64,000 nucleotides of DNA, from the NCBI GenBank assembly GCA_002438565.1, contig DJPN01000013.1:26514-90513 (forward strand), written 5' to 3'. How positions within the stretch are numbered: position 1 is the first letter of the stretch; each line of letters opens with the position of its first letter. Source of the stretch: Alphaproteobacteria bacterium UBA6411 (GTDB lineage: Bacteria > Pseudomonadota > Alphaproteobacteria > CAAGCB01 > CAG-977). Below, in pieces: positions 8,022-17,270 of this stretch. A program made the translations under genes and the position numbers. Below the pieces are notes generated by a model. It saw only the letters and a list, made by a program, of their open reading frames with translations. It had not been told where the DNA came from and did not search any database.

Positions 8022-9610
8022 TTTTTTTCAATCCGGAAAATGCGGCAATTTTCGGGCTTGTCCAATTCATAGCGTAAAATGCCGTCGAAAGAGGCCGCTG
8101 TTTTCAATCCCGCCCGTTCCAGACACGCTTCGACAAAGGCGGCGGAATGTTTGTACTGTCCGCCGGTTTGCAGGGCAAACGCGCCGTCGTTCATCGTCAG
8201 CGCGGAAAACAGTATCGTTCCTTTTGCCGTCAGCGCGTTTGAAAACGATTTGAACAAAGGGGTCAAATCGCCGAAATACGATGAAACGTCCATGCAGACG
8301 ATAAGGTCGAATTTTTCCGCGCATCCGTTGCAGTACGAAACAATGTCCTGTTGAACCAATTCGTTGTAGACCGCTTTTTTTCGGGCTTCGTCCAACATCA
8401 GTCCGGACACGTCAACCCCTATCAGCGTGCCGTCCGCTTTTAGCCGTCTTTTAATGACGGCAGCCTGCAGTCCCGTGCCGCATCCCGCGTCCAGAGCTTT
8501 TGAAAAACGAACTTTTTTCAACGGTTCGGCATCCAGCGCCTGTTTCAGCAAATCATCGCCGGCGTATTTCAAGTTTCCGATAAGAACGTCTTCAAAATCG
8601 GATGCGAATTCGTCAAACAAAGCTTTTGCCACTTCGGGGGACGGCGTCGGTTTGTCCTTTTCCCCCAGAATAGCCGCGCAGCAATGGCAGATTAAGGCGT
8701 CATCCGGATTTTCGGATCGCCACTGTTTCGCCCGTTCGCGCGCTTCGTCCGGATTTTTTTGCGTCATCAAATAAAGGGTTTTGCGCTTGAACGTTTTAAC
8801 ACCGTCTTTGAAAGCGTATTCGTCGGAAATGCCGTTTGCCGTATCGAAAGCGCGCACATAGTCCTTTGCCCCGAACAAAGCATCCGCCCACATGGATTTC
8901 AAACGGTCGGGCAGAACGTCAAAGTTTTTCGACAGCTGCCGGAAATATCCGTCGGCGCTTTTCGTCGCTCCCGTCAAAGCGGACGCCGTTGCCAAAACGT
9001 ACAGCACTTCGGGATTTTCGGGGCGGAGTTTGAACGCTTCCGCAGCATACTTCAACAGTTGCCGCTCCTTGCCTGTCGTCAAAAGGAAATCGTAGAAATC
9101 TTCTTGAAAAAGAGTGTACAGCCGATTGATTTTCAAGGCTTGTTTCAACAAATATCCGGATTGTTCGTATTGTCCGTAATGCGCATCGTATCCCGCAACG
9201 GTGCATAAAACGCGCGCATCGTTTTTGTATTTGGGAAAGATTGTTTTCAGCGTTTCCAAAACGCCGTCGCCGTCCCCCAAAGCCTCCAACACATCAACGC
9301 GGGTTAAATAGGTTTGAATATTGTCGGGTTCTTTGGAAACGGCCGCGTCAATGAACTTCAACGCTTGCGGCGCGTTTTCCGACGCCAGAAAAATTTCGGC
9401 CAGATAAATCAGCCCTTGGGCGGGCAGACGTTCCCAGTCGTTCAGCAGGCCGTCGGTTGTCCGCCAATCGGGCTTTTGCAAAATCGCGGCGCACAGCGCC
9501 AGATTGATTTGCATGGAAAAGTCTTCGTCAGCCAATTCGCGGAAAGCGTCAAGGGCTTCCGAATACTTTTCCTGCAAAAACAAACCGAACGCTTGCGCCT
9601 TTGTCGTCAT
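8018..9610 (-). CDS. TPR repeat protein with C-terminal SAM methyltransferase (paralogue 1)
   Basis: A 530-residue fusion with the same architecture as its downstream neighbour: about 330 residues of TPR-type helices, then a class I methyltransferase with ALDAGCGTGLQAAVI, TLIGVDVSGLML and KFDLIVCMDVSSYFGDL. Its linker LFDEFASDFEDVLIGNLKY matches the neighbour's. The ATG at 9610 overlaps the oadB stop (ATGA); a GTG six bases earlier is possible but less likely. The two proteins are clearly an old tandem duplication, since motifs agree but overall identity looks modest. Placement in the oxaloacetate decarboxylase unit suggests co-expression, not a shared pathway. The methyl acceptor is unknown. 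Confidence 0.82.
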   Translation of the reverse strand: MTTKAQAFGLFLQEKYSEALDAFRELADEDFSMQINLALCAAILQKPDWRTTDGLLNDWERLPAQGLIYLAEIFLASENAPQALKFIDAAVSKEPDNIQTYLTRVDVLEALGDGDGVLETLKTIFPKYKNDARVLCTVAGYDAHYGQYEQSGYLLKQALKINRLYTLFQEDFYDFLLTTGKERQLLKYAAEAFKLRPENPEVLYVLATASALTGATKSADGYFRQLSKNFDVLPDRLKSMWADALFGAKDYVRAFDTANGISDEYAFKDGVKTFKRKTLYLMTQKNPDEARERAKQWRSENPDDALICHCCAAILGEKDKPTPSPEVAKALFDEFASDFEDVLIGNLKYAGDDLLKQALDAEPLKKVRFSKALDAGCGTGLQAAVIKRRLKADGTLIGVDVSGLMLDEARKKAVYNELVQQDIVSYCNGCAEKFDLIVCMDVSSYFGDLTPLFKSFSNALTAKGTILFSALTMNDGAFALQTGGQYKHSAAFVEACLERAGLKTAASFDGILRYELDKPENCRIFRIEKK

Positions 9611-10950
9611 CCGCACATCGCCAGCAAAATGCCCGCGGCCGCGGCCGATCCGATGACGCCCGAAACGTTCGGACCCATCGCGTGCATCAGAATGAAGTTC
9701 TGCGGATCGGCTTCACGCGCCACTTTGTCGGCAACGCGCGCCGCCATCGGAACGGCGGAAACGCCCGCGCCGCCAATCAGCGGGTTGACTTTTTCCTTGC
9801 AGATCAGATTCATCAGTTTCGCCATAATCACGCCCGATGCGGTCGCAATCGAAAACGCGATCAATCCCAGAACCAGAATTCCCAGCGTTTCGCGGGCAAG
9901 GAATTTGTCCGCGGACAATTTTGAACCGACCGTCAATCCGATGAAAATCGTGACGATGTTGCACAATTCGTTCGCGGCGCATTTCGCCAAACGGTCGACA
10001 ACTTGGCTTTCTTTCAGCAGGTTGCCGAACATCAGCATGCCCATTAACGGGGCGGCCGACGGAATGAGCAGAATACACAGCAGCAGAACAAGGAAGATGA
10101 AGATAATCTTTTCCTTGCGCGAAACGGTGCGCAGCTGCTTCATTTTAATCTTGCGTTCTTCAACGGTGGTCAGCGCGCGCATAATGGGCGGCTGGATAAT
10201 GGGAACCAACGCCATATACGAATACGCGGCGACCACAATCGCGCCCATCAGTTCGGGGGCGAGCTTGCCCGTCAAAAAGATTGCCGTCGGACCGTCCGCG
10301 CCGCCGATGATGCCGATGGACGCCGCCTGCGGAACGGTGAAGTTGACCAGTCCCCAGTCGGTCATCGCCAAAGCGCCGATTAATGTGAAGAAAATGCCGA
10401 ACTGCGCCGCGCCGCCCAAAAAAGCGACTTTCGGATTCGCAATCATGGGGCCGAAGTCCGTCATCGCGCCGATGCCCATAAAGATAAGCAGCGGGAAAAT
10501 GCTGGGGGGCGCAATGCCCAGATTATAGATGTACAGCAAAAATCCCGTCGTGCCGTCAACGACTTCGGACACGCCCGCAAACGGCGCGTTCGACAGCAGT
10601 CCGCCGAATCCGATGGGAATCAGCAGCAGCGGTTCAAATCCTTTGGCGATTGCCAGATAAATCAAAACCAGCGAAATGCCGATCATGATGAACTGTCCGA
10701 TGCCCATGGACACAACCATGTTCGGATGAGCCGGCAAGGCGTTTTCCGATAAAAAGCCGTACAATCCCGTCGATTTTACCAGTTGGGCGACGGTATCGTG
10801 AGTCGCCATATAGCCGTCCCACCATTCGCCCAGCGATCCCTGCATTGCGACGCGCAAAACATTGATGACGGAAAACAGCGCCAAAACGGCAATAACCGAC
10901 CACATAATGAATTTATGACGGCGTTCGGCGTGTAAAAACGATTTTTCCAT
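9607..10950 (-). CDS. oadB: Oxaloacetate decarboxylase beta subunit (Na+ pump)
   Basis: A 447-residue polytopic membrane protein of the OadB/GcdB/MmdB family. Family hallmarks are visible: IGIIGGADGPTAIFLTGKL, ANPKVAFLGGAAQFGIFF and the C-terminal AMGPNVSGVIGSAAAAG. This subunit decarboxylates carboxybiotin carried by the alpha subunit and couples that to export of Na+. The N-terminal ~80 residues, with one TM segment and a periplasmic loop, make it slightly longer than a typical OadB. A Shine-Dalgarno (AAGGAG) lies nine bases before the ATG. It sits 10 bp after oadA and overlaps the following methyltransferase gene, which confirms an operon. The pump could equally serve methylmalonyl-CoA or glutaconyl-CoA, but the adjacent OadA favours oxaloacetate. 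Confidence 0.94.
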   Translation of the reverse strand: MEKSFLHAERRHKFIMWSVIAVLALFSVINVLRVAMQGSLGEWWDGYMATHDTVAQLVKSTGLYGFLSENALPAHPNMVVSMGIGQFIMIGISLVLIYLAIAKGFEPLLLIPIGFGGLLSNAPFAGVSEVVDGTTGFLLYIYNLGIAPPSIFPLLIFMGIGAMTDFGPMIANPKVAFLGGAAQFGIFFTLIGALAMTDWGLVNFTVPQAASIGIIGGADGPTAIFLTGKLAPELMGAIVVAAYSYMALVPIIQPPIMRALTTVEERKIKMKQLRTVSRKEKIIFIFLVLLLCILLIPSAAPLMGMLMFGNLLKESQVVDRLAKCAANELCNIVTIFIGLTVGSKLSADKFLARETLGILVLGLIAFSIATASGVIMAKLMNLICKEKVNPLIGGAGVSAVPMAARVADKVAREADPQNFILMHAMGPNVSGVIGSAAAAGILLAMCG

Positions 10951-10960
10951 AGTCCGCTCC

Positions 10961-12733
10961 TTATGCCAGAGTCATCAAGGTTTGACCCGTTTTGACCTGG
11001 TCGCCTTTCTGGACGGTGATTTTGGACACCGTTCCGTCCGCGGGGGCGGGAATCGGGCTTTCCATTTTCATCACTTCAATCATGGCGACGGGCTGGCCTT
11101 TTTTCACGGTGTCGCCGACGGCGACCGTCAGTTTCATCACCGTTCCGGGAACGGGAGCCGTAACAGCCGTTTCCGCGCCTGTCGAAGCAGCGACGGCGGC
11201 GGCTTTCGCTTCGCCGACGGTGACGGTGTACTTTTTGCCGTTGACGGTGACCGTGTCGCCGTCCAAAGACGCCTGGTAGGCTTTGCCGTTGACTTGAACG
11301 TCAAAGTTGCCCGATGTAACGGCGGCTTTGGGTTTTTCCTTGTAGCGGACGCCGATTTTGCCGTTGCCCTTCAGGAAATTGATGCCCTTGTCGCCGCAAG
11401 CCGCCGCGATAAAGATGTTTTCGTCCGTTTCGGGCAGGGCGTTGTCCGCCAAAATCTGCTTGAAGTGGGCGATTTGCTTGTTCGGGTTGCGGTCGTTGAT
11501 GGCCAAAGGCGATTCCGTCGTCGGGGGCAGTCCCAGCTGTTCGGACGCGATTTTGACGACTTCGGGGTCGGGGGCGTGCGGCGTGCGGCCGAAATAGCCC
11601 AGAACCATTTTGCCGTAACCTTCGGCGATTTTCTTCCACGGACCCTGCATGACGTTGTTGAACGCCTGCTGGAAGTAGAACTGCGACACGGGCGTGACCG
11701 ACGTGCCGTATCCGCCTTTGCGCACGACTTCCTCCATCGCGTCGACGACGGCGGGGAATTTGTCCAGAATGCCGTTGTCGCGCATCATCTGCGTGTTCGC
11801 GGTCAAAGCGCCGCCGGGCAAAGGCGACCAAGGCACGCGCGGATCGACTTTCGTCGCTTCGGGCGGCAGCAGGTAGTCTTTCAAGGCTTCTTTCAGCATT
11901 TCTTCGGTTTCGCGAACTTTGTCGACGTTGACGTCCATGACGAAATCCGTGCCGCGCAAAGCGTGCCAGACCGTCAGAATGTCGGGCGAGCAGGTGCCGC
12001 CCGAAACGGGAGCCATGGACACGTCGACCGTATCCGCGCCCGCTTCCAGCGCCGACATGATGCACAGAACGGACGTGCCCGCCGTTTCGTGGGTGTGGAA
12101 CGAAATCGGTTTGTCGGTCAGTTTGCGCATGCGTTTGATTGTTTCATGAACAATCACGGGCGTGCAGGTGCCCGACGCGTCTTTCAAGCACAGGGAATCG
12201 AACGGCACTTCGGCGTCCAGAACGGCGCGCAAACGCTGTTCGTAGAAATCGGGGTCGTGCGCGCCCGTGCATCCGGGGGGCAAAGACATAATCGTAATGG
12301 TCAGCTGGTGTTTCAAACCCGCGTCCACAATCGCCTTGCCGCTGACAATCAAGTTTTGCGGGTCGTTCAAAGCGTCGAAGTTGCGAATCGTTGTCATGCC
12401 GTGTTTTTTGAACAATTTTGCATGCAGTTTGATTAAATCGGTGGACATCGAATCCAGCCCGACCACGTTGATGCCGCGCGCCAGCGTCTGCAGGTTCGCG
12501 TCGGGACCCGCCGCCAGACGGAAACGGTCCATCACGTCGAAAGCGTTTTCGTTGCAGTAAAAGAAAGCGGACTGGAACGCCGCGCCGCCGCCGGCTTCAA
12601 AATAGCGGATGCCCGCGTCTTTGGCCGCCTCGACGACGGGCAGGTAGTCTTTCGGCAAAACGCGCATGCCGAAAACGGACTGGAAACCGTCGCGAAAGGC
12701 GGTACACATGAAATTGACAACTTTTTTAGCCAT
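10961..12733 (-). CDS. oadA: Oxaloacetate decarboxylase alpha subunit (biotin carboxyltransferase)
   Basis: A 590-residue cytoplasmic subunit. The N-terminal carboxyltransferase TIM barrel contains FRDGFQSVFGMRV, SLCLKDASGTCTP with the reactive Lys, and ISFHTHETAGTS with metal-binding His residues. A PYC/OADA conserved domain follows (about 290-460, with PGGALTANTQMM). A biotinyl domain closes the protein, with the biotin-accepting Lys about residue 556 in EVMKMES; the usual AMKM is VMKM here. It moves the carboxyl group of oxaloacetate onto biotin, giving pyruvate. AAGGA precedes the ATG. It lies between oadG and oadB in the order G-A-B, which is typical. Confidence 0.95.
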   Translation of the reverse strand: MAKKVVNFMCTAFRDGFQSVFGMRVLPKDYLPVVEAAKDAGIRYFEAGGGAAFQSAFFYCNENAFDVMDRFRLAAGPDANLQTLARGINVVGLDSMSTDLIKLHAKLFKKHGMTTIRNFDALNDPQNLIVSGKAIVDAGLKHQLTITIMSLPPGCTGAHDPDFYEQRLRAVLDAEVPFDSLCLKDASGTCTPVIVHETIKRMRKLTDKPISFHTHETAGTSVLCIMSALEAGADTVDVSMAPVSGGTCSPDILTVWHALRGTDFVMDVNVDKVRETEEMLKEALKDYLLPPEATKVDPRVPWSPLPGGALTANTQMMRDNGILDKFPAVVDAMEEVVRKGGYGTSVTPVSQFYFQQAFNNVMQGPWKKIAEGYGKMVLGYFGRTPHAPDPEVVKIASEQLGLPPTTESPLAINDRNPNKQIAHFKQILADNALPETDENIFIAAACGDKGINFLKGNGKIGVRYKEKPKAAVTSGNFDVQVNGKAYQASLDGDTVTVNGKKYTVTVGEAKAAAVAASTGAETAVTAPVPGTVMKLTVAVGDTVKKGQPVAMIEVMKMESPIPAPADGTVSKITVQKGDQVKTGQTLMTLA

Positions 12734-12760
12734 AGTTTTGAATCCTTGCTGTGTTCTGTT

Positions 12761-12967
12761 TTAACCGTTTTTGATTTTGACCGCGATGGCGGCGGCGATG
12801 GCGGCATCGTCCGCGGCGGAGTCGTTTTCAGCCGGTTCCGCTTCGTCCGTAATGCCCAAGTAGTTGAAAATCCACGCCTGCGCGTACATCGCACAAACCA
12901 AAAGCAGCAAAAACAAGAAGACTCCGCCCATTCCTGCGGCGGTGATAGTGATGCCTTCCGTGATCAT
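12761..12967 (-). CDS. oadG: Oxaloacetate decarboxylase gamma subunit
   Basis: A 68-residue protein with a single N-terminal membrane helix (MGGVFLFLLLLVCAMYAQAW) and an acidic, Ala-rich cytoplasmic tail, as in OadG/MmdC proteins that hold the pump complex together. The ATG at 12967 follows a GAGGG Shine-Dalgarno; the upstream in-frame ATG has none. It is the first gene of the oadGAB run. Identification rests mainly on size, topology and position, because this subunit is poorly conserved in sequence. The usual C-terminal Zn-binding His residues are not evident. Confidence 0.85.
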   Translation of the reverse strand: MITEGITITAAGMGGVFLFLLLLVCAMYAQAWIFNYLGITDEAEPAENDSAADDAAIAAAIAVKIKNG

Positions 12968-13167
12968 TTTTGCCCTCTTTGAAGTTATAAATGTAATCAA
13001 GACGAAATATACAACATCCGCCGCCGTTTTTCCAAGCCATTTTTCGCGTTAACTTTTGAAGCACGCCCGAAACCGAGTGTTTGCGCGGGGTTGAGTTTTT
13101 TTGCTTTACAGACGGGATTTAATCCGTAATCCTGCCCCGTGTTTTAACGCCTTGAAAGGGGATCGAT

Positions 13168-13776
13168 ATGCGGGGCAGTCTGGAAGTCATTGCGGGGCCG
13201 ATGTTTGCTGGGAAAACGTCCGCTTTGCTGAAAAAAGCGCGGGAATTCAAGGACGAAATGGTGCTGATAAAACCGTCGTTCGACACGCGCTACGGCATTT
13301 GCGAAATCAAAACCCACGACGGAGTCGCCGCGGCCGCTTTCAATTTGAGCAACACGGACGAAATTTTGGCTTCCGAGGCCATCGGCAAAGCCAAAGCGGT
13401 GTTTTTCGACGAAATCCAGTTTTTCACGGAACCCTATTTCGGCGGCGACATCGTCGCGTGCATCAAAACGCTGATGGATCGCGGCATCAGCATCGTTTGC
13501 TGCGGGCTGGACATGAATTGGAAAGGCGAAGCGTTTGAAATCGTTTCCAAGCTGAAAGCCTTTGCGGACTGCAATACAATGCTGAAATCCCGCTGCGCCG
13601 TTTGCAATGAACCAGCCATTTATTCCCACAAACGCACGGGGCAGGGCGCGTCCATCGAACTGGGGGCGGAGGAATTGTACGAACCCCGCTGCGCCAAACA
13701 TTTTCCGTACAGCCCCGTTTACGAAGCCGTAAATTCTTCCCAAGACGAAGAACAGGGGGATTTGTTTGACGTCTGA
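13168..13776 (+). CDS. tdk: Thymidine kinase (type II)
   Basis: A 202-residue salvage enzyme converting thymidine to dTMP with ATP. The P-loop reads GPMFAGKT (usually GPMFSGKT), the Walker B-like region is AVFFDEIQFF, and CGLDMNWKGE belongs to the lasso/substrate region. The zinc site is formed by CAVC and the later CAKH. The length matches type II TKs. An AAAGGGG Shine-Dalgarno lies eight bases before the ATG. It is a single gene facing the three-gene membrane operon, with only 2 bp between the two stops. Confidence 0.96.
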   Translation: MRGSLEVIAGPMFAGKTSALLKKAREFKDEMVLIKPSFDTRYGICEIKTHDGVAAAAFNLSNTDEILASEAIGKAKAVFFDEIQFFTEPYFGGDIVACIKTLMDRGISIVCCGLDMNWKGEAFEIVSKLKAFADCNTMLKSRCAVCNEPAIYSHKRTGQGASIELGAEELYEPRCAKHFPYSPVYEAVNSSQDEEQGDLFDV

Positions 13777-13778
13777 CG

Positions 13779-14270
13779 TTACGGCAGGTTCCTGTTTTTG
13801 AACAGGATTGTTCCGCTTGCGTCCGCCAGTCCGACCAAAGCGCTTCGGCCGCTTTTTGAAACTTTGAGGACGGCGTAGGCCGTTTTTTCGGCGGGAACGC
13901 CGGCGGGGACGGTTATTTCATCCGCGCCGAAACGAACAGCCGGCTTTTCCCCGAAAACAACCCGATAGCGCAAAACGTATTCGCGCGGGCGCAGGGGAAT
14001 GTCCGGATTGTAAAGCGACAAAAAAGACACGGCGCCGATTTTGTTTTTGGCGACCAGAATTTTTCCGCCCGATTCGGAAACGTCCTGCGGCAAAAGCAAA
14101 GTATGATAGCGCAGACGAACCAATTTCGCCGGTCCTTTTTCGTCGACTTTCACAACATCGGCGGGAAGCAGCAAGGTTGTTCCGAATGTTACAACGGCGC
14201 GTTCTGCCGCAATTCGCGCGGCCAAAAGGATTAAAATCAAAACTGGAACGGCGATTTTGCGATAGGTCAT
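13779..14270 (-). CDS. GDYXXLXY-type membrane-associated protein
   Basis: A 163-residue protein with one N-terminal hydrophobic segment (VLILILLAARIAAERA) and an exported or membrane-bound remainder. The stretch LRPREYVLRYRV is a degenerate form of the GDYxxLxY signature (here REYVLRY). The family usually follows DUF2157 and DUF4401 genes, exactly as here. Its ATG overlaps the stop of the upstream DUF4401-like gene. The function of this three-gene module is not established. The assignment rests on motif plus order. Confidence 0.65.
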   Translation of the reverse strand: MTYRKIAVPVLILILLAARIAAERAVVTFGTTLLLPADVVKVDEKGPAKLVRLRYHTLLLPQDVSESGGKILVAKNKIGAVSFLSLYNPDIPLRPREYVLRYRVVFGEKPAVRFGADEITVPAGVPAEKTAYAVLKVSKSGRSALVGLADASGTILFKNRNLP

Positions 14271-14965
14271 TTGTGTCCTTTCAGACGCAGAGCCGTTCCT
14301 TTAAACAAAAGGCCCGCGGCAAAAATCAATCCCGCCGCGGCATCCGCGGAAAGGCGCATCGTCAGCAAAGCGGAGAAAAACAAAACGGCGAACAGAACCT
14401 GCGCCGCCCGTCCCGCTGCGGCCGCATCGGTGAAAAAAGCGATTGAAAAAACAACCATCAATTCGGCAAAACCCGCCCCCGTCAGCCGGATTGCAGCCGC
14501 CAGCATCAAAAACAGGCAAACGGTGTAAATTTTTTCCTTGAAATCCATATCGCGCCACAGCACGGCAATCAGCGCGGCGGCTTGAACCGCCACAGTGACG
14601 GAAGGAAGCGCGGACGGCGGCGAAAACGGGGCTGCCGCAATCGCGCGGACAGCGTTCGCCGTTTCCCAAACAGGCAGGGAAAATAGCGCCGTCCAGTAAA
14701 AAACGCGTGAAAAGATTTTGGGCGGGAACAGAACGCCCGCCGTTCCCGCCGCCGTGGCAAAACAGACAAAAGCCGTTCCCGCCGCGGCGTTGCGCCGGCT
14801 CAGCAACACCGAAACGCAAGCCAAAACGATTCCGAAAGCAATGCCGCCGCACAATTCAAAAAACGGATGCGGGACTTTTTCGGCGGCTTTTTTCAGCGGG
14901 CGTTCCAATTCGGAATCGAAAACGGACACGTTCAAGCAGGCAAGCAGCTGTCGGATTTTAATCAT
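14267..14965 (-). CDS. DUF4401-like multipass membrane protein
   Basis: A 232-residue protein with about eight predicted membrane segments after a short cytoplasmic N-terminus. The start at 14965 follows AAGGAAAA and overlaps the preceding gene by 8 bp. The position between a DUF2157-like and a GDYXXLXY-like gene, the hydrophobic profile and the length agree with DUF4401, although membrane proteins of this composition are hard to assign by eye. It contains many Ala and Phe residues and no enzymatic motif. Role unknown. Confidence 0.6.
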   Translation of the reverse strand: MIKIRQLLACLNVSVFDSELERPLKKAAEKVPHPFFELCGGIAFGIVLACVSVLLSRRNAAAGTAFVCFATAAGTAGVLFPPKIFSRVFYWTALFSLPVWETANAVRAIAAAPFSPPSALPSVTVAVQAAALIAVLWRDMDFKEKIYTVCLFLMLAAAIRLTGAGFAELMVVFSIAFFTDAAAAGRAAQVLFAVLFFSALLTMRLSADAAAGLIFAAGLLFKGTALRLKGHK

Positions 14966-15563
14966 ACTTTTTCCTTTTTCGGGACAAAAACAACATTGCC
15001 GAAACAAACGCGGCGTTCATCGCAATCCAGCCCGCAAAGAACAGCCCCGTTCGCGTAAACGGCGCCTGCACCGCTTCCGCGGCAAACGCAATGTTCAGCA
15101 AAACGGGGGACAAGCGGAATTTCAAATCGGCGATTTCATGTAAAAAGACCAGTCCCGCCCACACAAACAGCCGGTTATACAGAAAATCGCCGCTTCCGAA
15201 AGCCGCGTCGGCGGAAAACACAACGGCGCCGATTAACGCAAAGGCGGCGAAACGGGCGCGCAAACCGCCGAAAAATTCGCACGCGCAAAGCAATACCAGC
15301 AAAACGCCGACGGTTTCAATGCGGGTGAAAAGAATTCTGTTTTCCAAACAAAACAAAGCCAAGCCGAAGAGCAAACACAAGTTCCCCGTTCCGCTTAAAA
15401 AAGTCCGGATCAATTTTTTCCATTTTCCGTCTTTGCGCGTCAAAGCGACGGCGCGCAAAAAATCGAAGCACGGCAAAACGCCGTGCCGGCACAGATTGCA
15501 AGCAGCCGCGCCGTCGGCCGGACGGCTGAGCAGTTTTTCCGTTGTTTTGTCGGGAACAATCAC
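14958..15563 (-). CDS. DUF2157-like membrane protein (first gene of module)
   Basis: A 201-residue protein. A cytoplasmic N-terminal ~50 residues contain the Cys pair CNLC and the motif HGVLPCFDFL. About six hydrophobic segments follow. The likely start is GTG at 15563, preceded by a GGGG stretch. Gene order and profile match the DUF2157-DUF4401-GDYXXLXY modules known from other proteobacteria, though this copy is shorter than a usual DUF2157 protein (~300-400 residues). Function unknown. It diverges from the exported protein at 15624. Confidence 0.55.
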   Translation of the reverse strand: MIVPDKTTEKLLSRPADGAAACNLCRHGVLPCFDFLRAVALTRKDGKWKKLIRTFLSGTGNLCLLFGLALFCLENRILFTRIETVGVLLVLLCACEFFGGLRARFAAFALIGAVVFSADAAFGSGDFLYNRLFVWAGLVFLHEIADLKFRLSPVLLNIAFAAEAVQAPFTRTGLFFAGWIAMNAAFVSAMLFLSRKRKKYD

Positions 15564-15623
15564 GATGCGCCCCTTGTCTTTTTAGATTGTCAATATGACG
15601 GATTATATTTTATAGTCGGACGC

Positions 15624-17270
15624 ATGAACAGTTTTTTTAAAACATTTTCGGTGTTTTTTTTGTTTCCTTTCGCCTGCTTTGCGCAGCTGCAGAGCGGATC
15701 CGAAATGAAACGCATTGCTTATTCGGCGGAAAACGGGGTTGAAGTCTTTGCCGAAAGCATGAACGGACACTGGTGCGAAAGCATTCCAAATTTGAAAATT
15801 TTCGCCAATGACGAAACGGTCTTTTCGGATGAAACTTTGACAAAGCTGACGGGAAAAGTCGGCATTGTTTTGGAAAACGACTGCCCCGAAGCGGAACAAA
15901 TCGCAATCGACGGGTATGTCAATAATTCGCTGGTTTATCAGGGGGCGGCAGAAAAAATCGGCAAATGGAAACCCGAAAAGGGGGCTTTGAAAGTCAGAAT
16001 CCGCCAGCTGCAAATCGCCGCCGTCAACGGCGACAAAAACGGATCGCGGGCCGGCGGGTGGACGCCGCCCGCGGGCGACAGGCGAATCGAAGCGCATATC
16101 GACGATTCCGCTTTGGAATACAGAATTTATTCAAAAAACAAATCCTGCTCGATTCTTTATACGACGGACAAACCCGCACGGCGCGTTAAAAGTTGGTCGA
16201 TAAGCGTCGGCGGCAATTCCTGTGCCGAAAATTTGGTTTACGGCAGGGCGGATGTCAGCGTTTTCGATGAAAACGGATCGTTTGTCGAAGCGTTGGACGG
16301 CTATTTCACCGAAGGCCGCTTCACGGGACGCAAAAATTTGAATGTTGTTCTGCTTAATCGCTACGGAGCGGGAAAAAATATTCAAAATATGAGCTACTTA
16401 ATCGATTCGGACAACGAACTGAAAATCCAGTATGTCGGTTATATGAAAGCGCCGTACAATTCCAAAACAAAACGCTATGCGCCGTGGCAGGGGTGTTCTC
16501 CGTTTACGGTCGCCGCCGTTACCGAAAACGATTTGCTGTTTTTGGAACCAGCCGTTATCGAAAATATTTTAAGGGCGGCGCAAAGCTATGCCGATATTTT
16601 TTGTCCGTCGACCACGGAAATGCGGTTTTTTGCCGCAACCGTTCCGCAGGGCATTGCGGGCATGGATTTGCCCGAAAACAGCGGTGAAGATGACGAAAAT
16701 CTGATTTACGCGGCGCGGCTGACCAGAAAACGCGGTCGGAAATGGGTAGTTTCGGCGGATAAAACGCAAAATCTGGCGCGTATTCGCGAATCGGAACGCC
16801 GTGCCGAGGAAATGCGCGAAAACCAGCTGATGACGGCGGATTACAACGAATTGCTGAAAACGGATTATTTCGGACGTCTGGCTTATATGACGGGGGTGGA
16901 TCATCTGGACAATCTGCCGCTGATGACGGCGGGCGTGCGGATAACCGGAAAACCGCGGCGCGTGAATTTGCTGCTTCGGATTCGCCAGACGGGAACGGCG
17001 ACGGCAATCGCCGACTGGCCGTCGGAATTGCCCGTTGTTGAAACGGACGGATTGGTAACGCAAGCGGGGTGGCATTTAATCGGCGGCAATTTGCGTTTGG
17101 CTACGCGGGAAGAACAAAGAAAACTGCTTTCCCCCGTTGTGCTGGAAGCAACGTCATCCACCGTTTGTCAAGCCGAAGCGTGTTCCGAAGTGTCGGATTT
17201 GACAACGCTGATTCGCCGCCGCTTTGAAAAACCGAATTGGCAGCCTTTCGCGGCGGAGGAAAAGAAATGA
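15624..17270 (+). CDS. Exported protein of unknown function
   Basis: A 548-residue protein. The start at 15624 gives a clear Sec signal peptide (MNSFFKTFSVFFLFPFACFAQ, cleavage after CFA); the open frame extends upstream but without a signal. The mature part looks globular and periplasmic, with beta-rich stretches, a moderate number of Cys residues (seven or more), and no motif I recognise. Its stop overlaps the next gene's start (ATGA), so the two are translated together. It may belong to envelope or surface biogenesis, but this is only context. Confidence 0.72.
   Translation: MNSFFKTFSVFFLFPFACFAQLQSGSEMKRIAYSAENGVEVFAESMNGHWCESIPNLKIFANDETVFSDETLTKLTGKVGIVLENDCPEAEQIAIDGYVNNSLVYQGAAEKIGKWKPEKGALKVRIRQLQIAAVNGDKNGSRAGGWTPPAGDRRIEAHIDDSALEYRIYSKNKSCSILYTTDKPARRVKSWSISVGGNSCAENLVYGRADVSVFDENGSFVEALDGYFTEGRFTGRKNLNVVLLNRYGAGKNIQNMSYLIDSDNELKIQYVGYMKAPYNSKTKRYAPWQGCSPFTVAAVTENDLLFLEPAVIENILRAAQSYADIFCPSTTEMRFFAATVPQGIAGMDLPENSGEDDENLIYAARLTRKRGRKWVVSADKTQNLARIRESERRAEEMRENQLMTADYNELLKTDYFGRLAYMTGVDHLDNLPLMTAGVRITGKPRRVNLLLRIRQTGTATAIADWPSELPVVETDGLVTQAGWHLIGGNLRLATREEQRKLLSPVVLEATSSTVCQAEACSEVSDLTTLIRRRFEKPNWQPFAAEEKK

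Noticed and set aside
10982..12436. A 484-residue open frame antisense to oadA
   Set aside because: Same artefact: reversed codon bias keeps stops rare. No start signal and no recognisable protein.
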